NCBI GenBank assembly: GCA_021613535.1
Contig: CP075492.1
Coordinates: forward strand, 11,656,001 to 11,720,000
Direction: 5' to 3'
Source: Adineta vaga
Taxonomy: Eukaryota > Rotifera
DNA length: 64,000 nt
Shown: in pieces, positions 26,678 through 39,400 of the stretch
Layout of the letters: each line of letters begins with the position of its first letter
Numbering within the stretch: position 1 is the first letter of the stretch
Position numbers and translations under genes: made by a program
Notes under the pieces: generated by a model
The model's database searches: none
Seen by the model: the letters and a program-made list of their open reading frames with translations, nothing else
Told to the model about the DNA's origin: nothing

Positions 26678-27167
26678 GTTTTGTCGTTAACTATCGACAC
26701 AAAAAACAACAAAGGTAACATTAATGTGAGATGTTTCTTTATCTTCACTCATATGACTATCTATTTGTTAGTTAACAGTTATGTAGAACAATTCGTCAGC
26801 ATCAACTTTATCAGATGAAAATTTATCTACGCTTTGTCATAAAAGTAAACGAAAATAAACTCATCCACGTACCGTACGAACGATACGAACGATCCAGAGA
26901 AATACCATTCTTTCTCTATCTTTAGAGTCGATTGAGAACTGAAAAATTCATATATCAATCGCACATTCATCTACGCTGCTGTTTTAAAATAATAAAGTTG
27001 ACACGGATATTTTTTCTATAGAAAATACCATCCTTCAGTGATGGAAAGTATGCTAACATTCAATAGAGATAGTTTCATTTTCAAATAAATATCTAAGAAT
27101 TGATGAAAAATTTATTTATGTTAATAAAAAAATATATGTTTCAACTATCAGTACGAATTTCACAATT
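26678..27167. other. Spacer between MAM paralogs A and B
   Basis: About 490 bp, AT-rich, no open frame of interest. Should contain the promoter of gene A and the 3' UTR of gene B. Confidence 0.4.
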
Positions 27168-29356
27168 TTATATAAGATGTGTTCGATCTTCTGTCTTCAT
27201 ATTAATTTCACCATTGCCATCTGGTGTTGATTTATAAGATGTAGATATTGTAATACGATTAGAATGTTTTAAACCTAGTCGTAATAAAATTGGTTCACGC
27301 CAAATAAATAAGATGACGGCAAGAGAGAGAACAACGACACCTCCAACTACACCAGCTACAATCGGCACAATTGGTGGACCTTTCGTTGAAGAGCTGAATT
27401 CTGTTGTATTCCTTTGATCTTCACTATATTTTGTAGTTGATACAGTTGTTGTCACTGTAGTTGTACTTGTTGTTGTTAGTGTAGTTGTACTTGTTGTTGT
27501 TAGTGTAATTGTACTTGTTGTTATTGGTGTAGTTATACTTGTTGTTGTCACTGTAGTTGTAATTATAGATGCGATGTATATAGCTCAGTTGATCCAATCG
27601 ATACTAGTCATCAGTATCGTGGTGATTTCAGTGACTACTGTAGTTGTCGAGATCGACTCAGATGGACATTTTAAGACTGAATAGCCACCCGAACCTATAT
27701 AAAACCATGTATATGAATCAAAGTATTCATATATAATCACATTCTACTTTACATCGTTTCGATGATACAACTATATGATCCAATGATACTATACCCAATC
27801 CATCCGTTGTACCCTTTTGTGCTTCAAACACAATCTGATATGTTATGATGCAATATGTCTCTGCCTAGTAATTATCAAAGTTCAAACTCTACCTTATATC
27901 TTCCATCTGTTTCCAGTCGTAGTGGTGACTCTGCTGCTATCCATCGATCGGGTATACTTGATCCATTTGTATGCCACATGCATGTTTGTTCACCACTCCA
28001 GTAATCTTCTACATATACATTTAACCAGTCATTATCGCTACCAGCAATATTATAATGAAATTGTACACATCCTTCATCTGACAATGCATCAAGAACTGGA
28101 GAATCAAACTGAGATCGTTCACCTATGTCATCGAATTGATTTGTTTGAATTTGAACAAAGCCACCTATTCATTACACAAGAGAAAAAAACAAAATAGTTA
28201 CATACAGAAACTATTATGAAAAGAATGTATACCATCACGACAGGTGAACCATTTGTTATCATTTCCTTTGCATTGATAATTCTGCTTATTTGGTATACAG
28301 TAGTAGTACTGAATAGAGTTTTCTTCGAACGGTATTTTACACAACTTACCATCACCATTCGATCTCACTATCGTTGAAAACATATTTAAGAAGAAGATTT
28401 TCTAGTATATATTACTATAAATACGTACTGATACTACTGTAATCACTCGATGGACCAATAGTAATATTTTCTTCTCTTTCATGAATGACCTTCCATCCAT
28501 ATTTCGTATCACTTTTCCATCCACAGAGTTCTTCATTCACATCAAAATCACAACTAGCATTGAATCGAGTTCGAGGTGTTGTTGTGGATGTTGGTTTCGG
28601 TGTTCTTGTAATGATTGGCACTGAAATACTTTAAATAAAAATACGATATGAAAAGTAGTTGCAATTCACTTGGTTCGCCTTCTAGAACAATATCATCAAT
28701 GGCGATATCAGATGATCGACCTAGATCAGGTCGATTAGCAACAATCGCAATCTAAATAAATATATGTGTTTGAGATGAGTGAAGAACTTTAAACATCGGT
28801 ATATACTTCAAGTTCTTCACCAGCATTTAATGTGATATTTGCTTGATACCATGCTGGAAATCCTTGTCGTCCACTTTTCTCCCATTCAGTTTGATTATTC
28901 ACAACAAATGCTAATGTTCCGATTCGGGTACCATGCATGAAATACCAGAATGTAAAACGAGTCGGATTTTGGAGATAGACACTAGTATTCATCATTCCAA
29001 TATTATCAGTTTCAGGTAAAAGATTGGCCATAAAACGAACATAATTACCATCTTGAGAAAAGAAAAAGAATCTTCAATATAACACATATAGACGAATGAC
29101 TTACTTGCAGTTGTATGATCCATAGTAGGACCAGAACTTGCTGTATCTGGCGTACTACCGGATGGATATATCCTCCATGGCATATTTAATGTCCACGCAC
29201 ACTCATCAATTTCAAAATCACATGAAACTGTTTCACTTACAATCTTAGAGCAATGTTCTATAGATATCGACGTATTCAAGTTTATTTACTTGCAAATATA
29301 ATATTCCACTTACTGGAAAGTAGATATATGATGATGATTATACCTTGACTATGCAT
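27168..29356 (-). CDS. MAM-domain type I membrane protein, paralog B
   Basis: Starts at ATG 29356 with a signal peptide (MHSQGIIIIIYLL) and has the same order as paralog A. The first MAM domain is CDFEIDECAWTLN ... FWYFMHGTRIGTLAFVV ... DIAIDDIVLEGEP-like. The second MAM-like module is CDFDVNEELCGWKSD ... CVQFHYNIAGSDNDWL. A much shorter Thr-rich stalk follows, then a transmembrane helix (VPIVAGVVGGVVVLSLAVILFIW) and a cytoplasmic tail ending KTEDRTHLI. An apparent in-frame TGA in the stalk is removed by a 54-bp intron (about 27550-27603, GTATCG..TACAG). Stalk length and tail sequence differ completely from paralog A, although the ectodomain is closely related. Confidence 0.8.
28077..28276. 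repeat. 200-bp tract identical to 25392-25591
   Basis: Partner of the identical tract in MAM gene A; it covers the end of one exon, a complete intron and the start of the next exon. Confidence 0.9.
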
Positions 29357-29693
29357 TTTGCCGTATAAATGACGAAAACTGAACTTGATATTATCTTTCT
29401 TTCTTATCTTTCATTGCATACAGAAAACATTCAGAATGTCCGTGCGAAAAGTCTTACATATCATCTGTTTTGAAGTAGGCAACTTTACCTTATAACTTTG
29501 ACGTCAGTGAGAAAGAAAAAACTTGTAACCATTAACGAACAAGAAACAACGTGGTTTTTATATTTATAAAAACAATCAACAAAAAAGTAGATCTTTTTCA
29601 TTTTCTCTCTCTTTTTTTCTTAACAAAAAAAAATGATGTTAAAATATTCAACTGTTCGTAAATAGATAACAAATACTAAATAGAAGATTTTGT
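29357..29693. other. Spacer between MAM gene B and eEF2
   Basis: AT-rich with A and T homopolymers near 29580-29640; no ORF. Probably eEF2 3' UTR and MAM gene B promoter. Confidence 0.4.
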
Positions 29694-32600
29694 TTATAAT
29701 TTATCATAATAATCATCAAGTGGTGGGATTCCTTCTTTCAATCCTTTACGTTTACGGATATCATAGATGATTTGACGGATCTTGGATGAGTCATCAAATG
29801 GATCTTGATTCATGACTTGCCAGTGATCAAAGACACATTGTGGAAAAGCTTGACCACCTGTATTTGAACGAAGATCAGCAGTGAAACCTAAATGAAAATC
29901 AAATGGATATTTATTTTCTTGCAATTTCTCATAAATATGATTCTCTTCTTACCGAAAGATTCATTGACAGGTAAATAAGCTTTAACAATAAACATAGGTG
30001 TACCAGTAACTTGATGTTCTTCGAAAACATGACCACGACGACGATTCAATACACCATAGATACCACCAACAGCAACTTCAGGACACTATAAAAACATGAT
30101 ATCCAGTCTTAATTGAAAATTTTTCTGTTATCAATATCAATACATACTTGAACTTCGCAAAGATATACGGGTTCGTAGAGACGAGGTTTAGCTGTAAGCA
30201 TACCGGCATAAAGAACACGACGACATGTGGGAATAATTTGACCACCACCACGATGGATAGCATCAGCGTGTAATGTAACATCATGAATATCGAAACGAAC
30301 ACCACGAACGTTTTCTTCGGCAAGAACACCTTCTTTGGTTGCCCATTGAAAGCCAGCAATACAACTGTCTTTAATTTCATTCAAGTATTGAACACCTTTA
30401 GTACAGTCCATTAAAAGATTTGGTCCTGTGCCTTCAGGTCCGAAACACCAGATTTTACGTGCTTCATTGACATCATAGTCATATTTCTCATTCAAATAAC
30501 GAGCACGAGCTTTGAATTCTTGACGTGGTGTAACTTCACCTTTGTCAATATCTTCTGCTAAACCATCAGGCATGGGTCGTGCTTTTAAGAAGATACGATT
30601 GTGTTTGTTTGGTGATTTCGATAAACACATAATGTCTGATTCTTCAGAAACAGTTTCACGATATGAAACGACTGGATCAGAAACTTTAATTGGAATACAA
30701 GCATGATCTTCTTCAAGATCTTTTAAGCAAATTTCCAAATGTAATTCACCAGCACCAGCAACAATGTGTTCACCAGATTCTTCGATGATACATTGAACCA
30801 TAGGATCTGATTTAGCTAAACGTTTTAGACCTTCAACTAATTTTGGTAAATCAGCTGGATTTCTAGGTTCAACAGCAACACGCACGACAGGGCTGACACT
30901 GAATTTCATGACCTACAAGATATCAATCCGCATAAATTTGCAGTTCAATACAATGATAAAAAAGAACTTACACGAAGATTGTGTGCATTTTCGAAGGTAG
31001 TGATTGTACCAGTTTTAATTAAATATTGATCAACACCGACAAGACCACAGATATTACCACATGGTACATCTTCAATTGGTTCAGTATAACGACCCATCAT
31101 GAGAATTGTTCTATAGAAATGAAAATAGAAGCAATTATTAAGAAAGAATTTTCGATGGATCGTAAAGAAAAGAATTGAATTGTTATAAAAATCAGACTTG
31201 GAATATGTTCCATCAATGTAAAATTCGGATGGGGAATCCTAATCTCATCATATTTTTACAAATATGTATATATGTAAAAAAGAAGAAAGAAGAAACTTTT
31301 CTTACCGTTGAATACTTTTAACGAAGAGATCATCCTTTTTGCCTGGTACATAGTTAGGACCCATGATACGTGCTTTTTGACCAGTTTGAACAACACCGGA
31401 GAAGACACGACCGAAAGCATAGAAACGACCTTTATCAGATGTCGGTACCATTTTGGAGATGTACATCATCAATGGAGCAGTTGGATCGCAACTTTTGATA
31501 CCCAAAAAGGCTTCATCATCTTGTGGACCTAGAATACGAAGTATACACTTTGAGAAACACTTCATGTGAAATGAAAATAATCTCACCTTCATAGAGAAGT
31601 TCAGCACGATATTTTTGTGCAACGACAGGTGATGGTAAATGAATGGCAATCATTGTCAAAAGAACATCACCAGCTGGTAACCATTGTTTCATAACAAGTT
31701 TCAGTAATGGTTTTCCACCTTCTTCTAATTTATCCCGATCGTCACCTTGTAATTTAATGTTTAATTTATCGAGTAAGGCTAAGTATTCATCTTTCTTGCA
31801 ATCCATGATAGCTCTGAAAACTTTAAAGATAGGATCGAGAACGAATTGACAGAAACCACGAACATAGCCTAAAATAATCGACAGACATATACATCACCTA
31901 AAAAAAGAGAAGATATAAGAAGACATACCTTCACCACCGGATTTTGACCATTTCTTTTCACTGGGTGAGAAAAAGTTATCACCCCATAATCGTTTCATAA
32001 GTTTATCAACTTCAATTTTGAATTTTGATGCGTACATTTCAGCGAATTCTTTGAGTGTAAAAGCCCAGCCATGAAGACCAGCACCGAAACCAACTGTACC
32101 TTTTGTTGGATCAACCTAAAAGAAAAGACATTCTATTTACAATGACATCAATTAATAAAATAAAGGATTTGTTCCAACATTTGCTCTTATGTATTATGAT
32201 AGGAAAATCATCTACATCTTGATTATGAGGAAAAAGTTTTACTATTGGCAAAGTTGAACCACCGTATGCGTATGAAAAGGAAACACATTTGGTTGGCCTA
32301 TGAACTTGCCATGATCGAAAATGAGCAAGTTTTTTCTTTTTCTATTAACTTACTTGTAATTCACCCATTGGACCGCTATCATCACCATAGGTAGCAATGA
32401 TGACATTGACGTTTTCAACAATACGTTGAAATGTTTGAAAAAGATCTTCTTGTTGAAGTTGTAATTCAAGTAAAGCACGATCCATTTTATTCATGAATAA
32501 AATTGGTTTGATACGTTCGGCAATAGCTTGACGAAGTACTGTTTCAGTTTGTACGCATACACCTAAAATAATTCCATCAAAACGGTTAAATGCTATCCGT

Positions 32601-33150
32601 CATCGTTAGTTCAAGTTATTTACCTGAGACACAATCGACGACGACGAGAGCACCATCAGTAACACGTAAAGCAGCAGTAACTTCTGATGAGAAATCAACG
32701 TGACCTGGTGAATCAATAAGATTGATCAAAAAGTGAGTAATTTCTGGTTCACGTTCTTGTTTAATGAATACAAAATCTTTAGCTGGTAATTCATAATAAA
32801 GCGAAATAGCCCTTAAAAAAACATCCATAGAAACTTAACCCATCTCGAAGATAGAAAGGAGAATACATACGTTGATTTGATGGTAATACATCGTTCTTGT
32901 TCGTCCTTACGGGTATCAGTAAAACGCATTTCACCAGCCTTTTGCGAAGCAATGATACCAGCTTTGCACACGAGTGAATCAGTCAATGTTGATTTTCCGT
33001 GATCAACATGGGCAATGACGGACATGTTACGGATGTTTTTCTTCTTGTCCATCAAGCCTCGAATTTCGTCAACGGTGAAGTTAACCTGAAAAAAAAGTAA
33101 TCATTTCGTAGAATTACTGATGTTGCCTTCTGTAAAGAAAACTTTACCAT
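29694..33150 (-). CDS. EEF2: Eukaryotic translation elongation factor 2
   Basis: GTPase that moves tRNA and mRNA through the ribosome after peptide bond formation. Exon 1 codes only the initiator Met (33150-33148). A 62-bp intron follows, then [19 protein letters not shown]. The P-loop is AHVDHGKS, switch [10 protein letters not shown], and the regulatory Thr context [14 protein letters not shown], which in animals is the eEF2-kinase site. Domain II motifs include [12 protein letters not shown]. Domain IV has the diphthamide loop with its modified His ([16 protein letters not shown]). The C-terminus ends DDYYDKL. All catalytic and modification landmarks are intact. The gene has several introns, one of about 240 bp near 32117-32353, and is probably highly expressed. 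Confidence 0.96.
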
Positions 33151-34261
33151 GATTGAATTTTTTTGTTAGTAAATTAATCAAACGAAATGATAGATAACTA
33201 TTCGGCCCAATTAACCGGGTTTTCTAAAAATAGAAGAAAAAAATAGGATTTCGAGGATCGAACTTATATTAGTTGAATCGAGTGCAAAAGAAATCCGTAG
33301 CAGATATACGAAGTATCGAGAACCTGGAAGACGAAACGACTGTCGAGTCGTGATGATAGATATACAGCGAGAGATATTTTATTTTGTTTTCTTTGCTGTT
33401 GTATTTTGTACTTATGAGGGTCGATAGGTTTTCGTGGAAAATAAATAATCAAAATATATCTTAAATTCAAATTTTCTTATTTTATAATTAGTTTCAAATT
33501 TAATTACGATTTTAATTCATTCAAGTAAACTCATATTAACACACTAATGCACTTCTGTTTCAATTCTGATTGATAGAAAAAGTGATTGCTTAGCAACAAA
33601 ATGAGTAATAGTAATGCAAACATTTAAAATACATGTACAAACACTATATACTATATGTATTTTCTGTGTCTTTGTTTTTTTTTCGGAAGGAACATCACGA
33701 TAAAGATGAAGTTACAAGGATATAATCATCATTCTCGTGACAAAATAATGTCAGCGATGACACGAAGAACTTTAACAATTCTTTTCTTTGTCAATAAAAC
33801 ATGCAAATCAAATTTCAATTACTTTTCTTTTATTTGATGACTTGTTCCTAAGTTTTACTTTCAATAGAATTACAATACATTGAATGAAATGAAAAAGTCT
33901 ATTTGATGATGTTCAATCAGTAAATAATCATTATACATATGTCAATATACATTGCTTTATTGAATTGATGAAAGATATGTATTGACAAAAAACGATCGAT
34001 AGAAAAAGAGTCATCAAAGAAAGAGAACAGATACATTTGAAATATTTATCGTCCAACAGAAACGTAATGCATCAAAGAAATAATTGACCTATATTTCATT
34101 CCATCTACTTAATCCTAAGCTGAACAACGATCGAAAAAAAGATAAGTATTCTTTTAGTTCTGTTTTGTTCTATTTATTTGATCATCACACAAAAATAAGT
34201 ATGATATATATATATGTATATGTATATATTTCAACGAGTAAGTTCTTTTTAAAGAAAAATC
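33151..34261. other. Intergenic region upstream of eEF2
   Basis: About 1.1 kb with no convincing coding exon on either strand. The part near 33151-33450 is the likely eEF2 promoter and 5' UTR; the rest is AT-rich, with TA repeats near 34205-34230. Confidence 0.45.
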
Positions 34262-36045
34262 TTAATCGACAGGCTCTATATCAACAACTCGTGTTATCGT
34301 CGTATGATCATTCAGATTAGGTACCATAGGTCGCTTCAAAGGATTATTTCTTCCAGGCGGTGGAGTTGGTATTCTTGGTTGTTGATAGGTATTGCCTGTT
34401 CGATGATGAATAGCTGGCATGGTACGACTCGGTTCATTGACATTAACTGGACGACGAAAAGCGTCGATGTCTGAATTTTGTCGATTATTTGTTGGAGTAG
34501 TACGTGCAATAGGTGGAATAGGTCGTCGATTACTATTCGTCGGTTGTTGTCTTGTCGGACTTTCTCGATCGATAATTGACGAAAGATTTGAATCATTTCG
34601 TTGTGGATAAGGACCACCTGGGAAATCAACTACATTCGGATCAGATGATTGTACTAATCTTACTGATTTTAATATCGATGGTGGTCCTGTTTGTCGTAAT
34701 TTTGATGGTGGAGGTAAGATACGACGTGCAGGCGTTGTTATTCGTTTTTGTACGGGATTTTCATACAATTGACTTAAAGAACGTAAACTATCTGATGCTA
34801 CAGCTGGTCCCGTAAATACATCAGGTATATACGCTGGTCGAGCTGGTGTAGGATGTTCAACTCGATTTTCATATAATTCTGGTACGAGATCGACATATTG
34901 TGTTTTGAATGTTTTCCATTTTTCAGTTCGTTTGATTTTCTCAGCATGTCGATTGATTAATCGAATGCATGCTAATTTCAAAGGTTCAGAACCTGCTTCA
35001 TGTGCACATATTAGCATTTCAATAGCATTATCGATTGTAAGACGATAGAGAAGAAAATCTGCAATTTGTTTTCTTAGTTTTTCTAATTCGAATCGTTTAG
35101 CAGCGATAATTAAATCAGGTGCATTTTGAAGAGTAATTAAACAACGATTAGTATAGATAAAATTTAAGATTTCATTCATAACATCTGAATGAATATCATC
35201 AATACTTATCTGTAGAACATAATCATCATTCGTATTTGATTCGTGATATTCGCTAATCAAATGACGAAACCATGATGAACGTCCACCTGAATTTGTTTTC
35301 ATCAAAGAGAAAGAAATAGTAGTGGTTTTTACTGGATAGAAACTTTCTTACCAAGAATACAACGATGCACTTGAATTTTAACGTCATCTTGACATTGAAT
35401 TAATGTATCATAGAATAAACCATTTCTTAATACACCAAATAAATCTCCTTCTAAATCAGTTAATCCATGAAGATGTCGTTCACTTTCAGTTTGTGCATCT
35501 CGAGAACTTGGTAGACCATTTGGATCATAGATTGACATTGATGGAGTTTGATAAGATATCGAACCATTTACTGAATAGGAATCATCCGTTGTTTCAGCAA
35601 TCGAACCTTCTGATTGATCACGTTTTATTCCATATTCATCAATACTGATCATATTTTGACTATCAGCAATTGATCTATAAATAATTTGTTCATTTTCACC
35701 ACAATTTTGTATACGTAAATGATAATAAAGGCGTTCTCGTTTACAATAATATCGTATAACAAATGTTGAACTATTACAGAAAGGACACAATGCTCGAAGA
35801 CGTACACGACCTGTTGTTGTTGATTGTTCTTGTTGTTTTCGATAGGGTACAAGCATACCTGGTGGTGGTGGTTTCCCTTGATTATCAATACTAATACCAT
35901 CACTAATATTATTTGTTGCCACAGGATCAAGTAATGATTCATCTGTCAGTTGAAATGGTATTAATGATCGGCAACGTTCGCAATGAAGTGATTCAAAAAG
36001 AAGATATCCATGACAAGTACAGATCGTTTGAATTGAGATGAACAT
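34262..36045 (-). CDS. BTB/POZ-BACK protein with N-terminal Cys pairs
   Basis: Exon 1 (36045-35352) and exon 2 (35286-34262) join across a 65-bp intron that splits a Gly codon. ATG 36045 is the first ATG in frame; upstream in-frame codons exist but none is ATG. The N-terminal region has CxxC pairs (CERC near residue 20, CPFC near residue 90) that may bind zinc. A BTB fold follows (FYDTLIQCQDDVKIQVHRCIL ... WFRHLISEY ... VMNEILNFIYTNRCLI), then a BACK-like helical region (AAKRFELEKLRKQIADFL ... CAHEAGSEPLKLACIRLI). The C-terminal 180 residues are Pro/Arg/Asn-rich and probably disordered. BTB proteins often act as Cullin-3 adaptors; that role is only inferred here. Confidence 0.78.
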
Positions 36046-36419
36046 GATTATAAATGGTAGTCGAAGAGAACAGAAAGCAAAATGTTGAAATCTGGTTGCT
36101 TGGTATCTATTGTTGAATATGATTATTTGATGATTATGGAAATGAAAATGCGATTTGTTTGCTTTCAATACTTATTTCGTTGCCTTCTTTTTATTTACGA
36201 ATTCTTAATAGAATTTTCTATGGTATCTTTTGTTAGATTTTAATTGGATGAGGTCCGCCTGAAAAGACTATCAAGAAATTTCCGATGATCTAGTCAGATT
36301 TTGATATTATATTTATGTAAAAAGTAAACTTGAACTGTTAAGAAGAATTCTTATATGAATTAATACAATTCCTATTTCATAGAAAGATTTGAATTTTCTA
36401 GATATAATTTATTCATTTC
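36046..36419. promoter_or_regulatory. Divergent promoter region
   Basis: 374 bp between the start codons of two divergent genes, the BTB protein (-) and the myosin-XV-like tail protein (+). It must hold both 5' regions; no individual motif is confidently identified. Confidence 0.4.
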
Positions 36420-39400
36420 ATGACAACAGAATTTATGCTTAATTCAATCAGTATAAATGGTACTCTCTTTTCATCGGAGGAGAAAAAAAATATTAAACTT
36501 GTTCCAATAAATCCTAGTGTTTGCTTTGCAACAACAGCTTCACCATCATATACAAGCGCTTCCAATCCCATAGCAACAACTCATTCAACTCCTCAAACTT
36601 TTGTGCCAGTTATTAATATTCATGGAAAGAAATATTTTCCTGTTTATCTCAAACGATCATCGGATAATAATCATCAGGTTTGATTTTATTTCTCTATTCG
36701 AAAATATCGTTGATCAAATTTAGAAAAATCCATCTACAAATAAATCAATCGTCAATGAACAAAATGCTGTTGAAAAACAATCCATTCCACCAGCACCGCC
36801 ATTACCAAAATCTAAGCTTTACGTCGAACGCCTTGCAATCTCACAAGTCAGTTTATTACCAGCAAACTTTGATCAGAAACAACCACAAATACCAAAAAAT
36901 AAGTAAATATAAATTTGGTTATCAATCCTCTCTTTTTTCTGTAAGCCATTAAGTCTATAACTCGATATCTCTGATGGATGATTCATCCATTTCCTTCAAC
37001 TATGTTCAACCATTTTATGCATTTTTTGTATAGACAATCTATCAAAACTACTCCTCATACAGTCACTCGACATTCATCTGCAGCATATAAACATTCACGT
37101 GCTAAAACGATTCGTATTGGTAAAATTCGTTGGCCACCTCCACTTACCTCTGATGAAACTACCGATACCAATGAACAAAAGTCAGCCAATCATTATTTTC
37201 TTCTATTCACACAATAAAACATTTCCTATTTCTTTTTCTTCTTCAGACAATTGCTCATTCAACGTCGTGTTCAAAATGAAATTCATAATAATGAACATAC
37301 AAAAACTAGACAAAAACCAGTTGTCACATATAAACAACAAGTTCATTCTCAAATTGATAGAAAATTCTCTAAACATATCGACGAATCATTATTTCGAGGT
37401 ATGAATATCTCTTTTTCTATTTAATCAACGATTAACCTTTTATGTCAATAAGGATCATGACTTTCTAATGAGTCAATTAACTCTTTTCTTTTTCTCCTAT
37501 TCTCTTCTCTCTTCATTCATCTCACGTACGAAAATGCGGACTGAAACGAATCTTGAAGTGGGAAAACTGATAAGCTATTTTGAGAATTATATCAATGATT
37601 TAAATAAAGATTTAACATTAAGTTCCAAATCAAATCAACCTCAACAACAAATACGTACAACAAGTCAAAATACCTCACATTTCACAGTATCAAATAATGA
37701 TACTCCACGACCGACTTCTATAACTTTACCACCCGTCATTGATGAAGAAGAATCGCATCTAATAGAACCTGATCGAACTTTTACGGAAGATATCTACGAT
37801 CGTTTGACTTATCAAACAATCCTTCCAACAAATTCATATTCCAGTCGAGAACATCTATCCATAAAAAGTACAAAACGACGATGTCATCAAACAACAAAAA
37901 AACGTTTACATCGTCGTCGAGCACCAACTTATATCAAAGAATTAAAAGCTTATTTAGCACATCGTGAATCATCGACAAATGAAGTCGTAAAAATTTCTGA
38001 CGTGAAGCGATTTAGTAATGTTCTTGTTTGGTTATCAAATCAAACAACATCACCGTCATTAATTGAAACATCAACAATAACGCCGATGTCTTTGATTAAA
38101 ATTGATCATAAGAATATCGATAATCATTCACTATCGATTACAACAGATTCTGTAATCGCGCTCACACAAGAAACCACACAATCATATTCAGGCGCGAGAT
38201 TTTCCCTCTTATTGTCTTTGAAAAATACGGATTTATTAATTGTATTCATACTTTATTTTTAGATCCTGCAATACTACCATGCACGGATGGAGCAAATACA
38301 AGTAAATCATCATCAAAACAATCAAATAATTATCTAACTTATGATGATATTCGATGGAAATTAAAAATTCGAAAAGAAGTAATATATTAAGATACTTACT
38401 GATCACATTTGATATGTTTATTATTATAGGTATTTTCACCTGCGGAAACATTTGATCAACCACTTTTAATTGAATTATTGTATCTACAAATTATTCGTGA
38501 TATATTTTCATCAGTATGTGTTCGTATTAGTGAAGCTGAACGGACAAATATGAAAACATTTCTATGTAAGTCAGTATCAATTCTATTCAATCGAAATTAT
38601 TCTTTTATTTAGCTTCACATAGTGTAGTGACGATTGGTGATATTAATTTAATAAAAACTTCATTAACAAAGAAAGCGATTATTGAACAAGCACGACAATG
38701 GTCGTTATATTTCTGTCGATTATTTCCTATTTCAGTACGTAAATTGACTTACAGCTATTATTAATGATGTCATATCATTCTTTCTAGTCGTTAAATACGA
38801 ATTCAAACGAATTACAATTATTAGGCATATCTCATTCTGGTATTCGATTAGTTAAACGAAGTCGAACTACAACTAATGGAAGTATATTGAAAGTATTGGA
38901 AACATTTCCATTTGATGTTATTCAATGTGTTTCATCAATTCGAAATGCTTCTACTATTGATATAAAATTAATAAAAAAATCAATTACAATTCAATCTCAT
39001 CGGGTATTGAATTCTATAAAAACAAAACTATAAACGATAACATGGATGAAATTTATTATCTGATTTATAGATACAAAAGATTAAACAAATGATGAATAAG
39101 TTTTTAAATGAATTTCAAACGGATACAAAGAAACAATTACGTGCATCTAATCATGTAAGTTTGAACAGAAAAGATATCATTACTAAATTTAACAAATCTT
39201 TCCCGATATAAGATGTATCAGATCGATTTTTCTTTTCTTTCAGCATCCAACATCAACTTCAAGTGATATCTTTAAATCTTCAAGTCAAATTAGTCTGATG
39301 ACTTATAGTCAAACAATTAGTGAACTACATCCATCTCCATCATTGGAAATTCAGACACCAAAACCAACTTTATCTACATTACCATCCGGATGTTCAATGA

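Noticed and set aside
27550-27603. In-frame TGA in the stalk of MAM gene B, suggesting a pseudogene
   Set aside because: A 54-bp intron from GTATCG to TACAG removes the stop and keeps phase, creating an ATG codon across the junction.
34046-36168. Start of the BTB gene upstream at 36168
   Set aside because: The codon there is TTG, not ATG; the first in-frame ATG is 36045.
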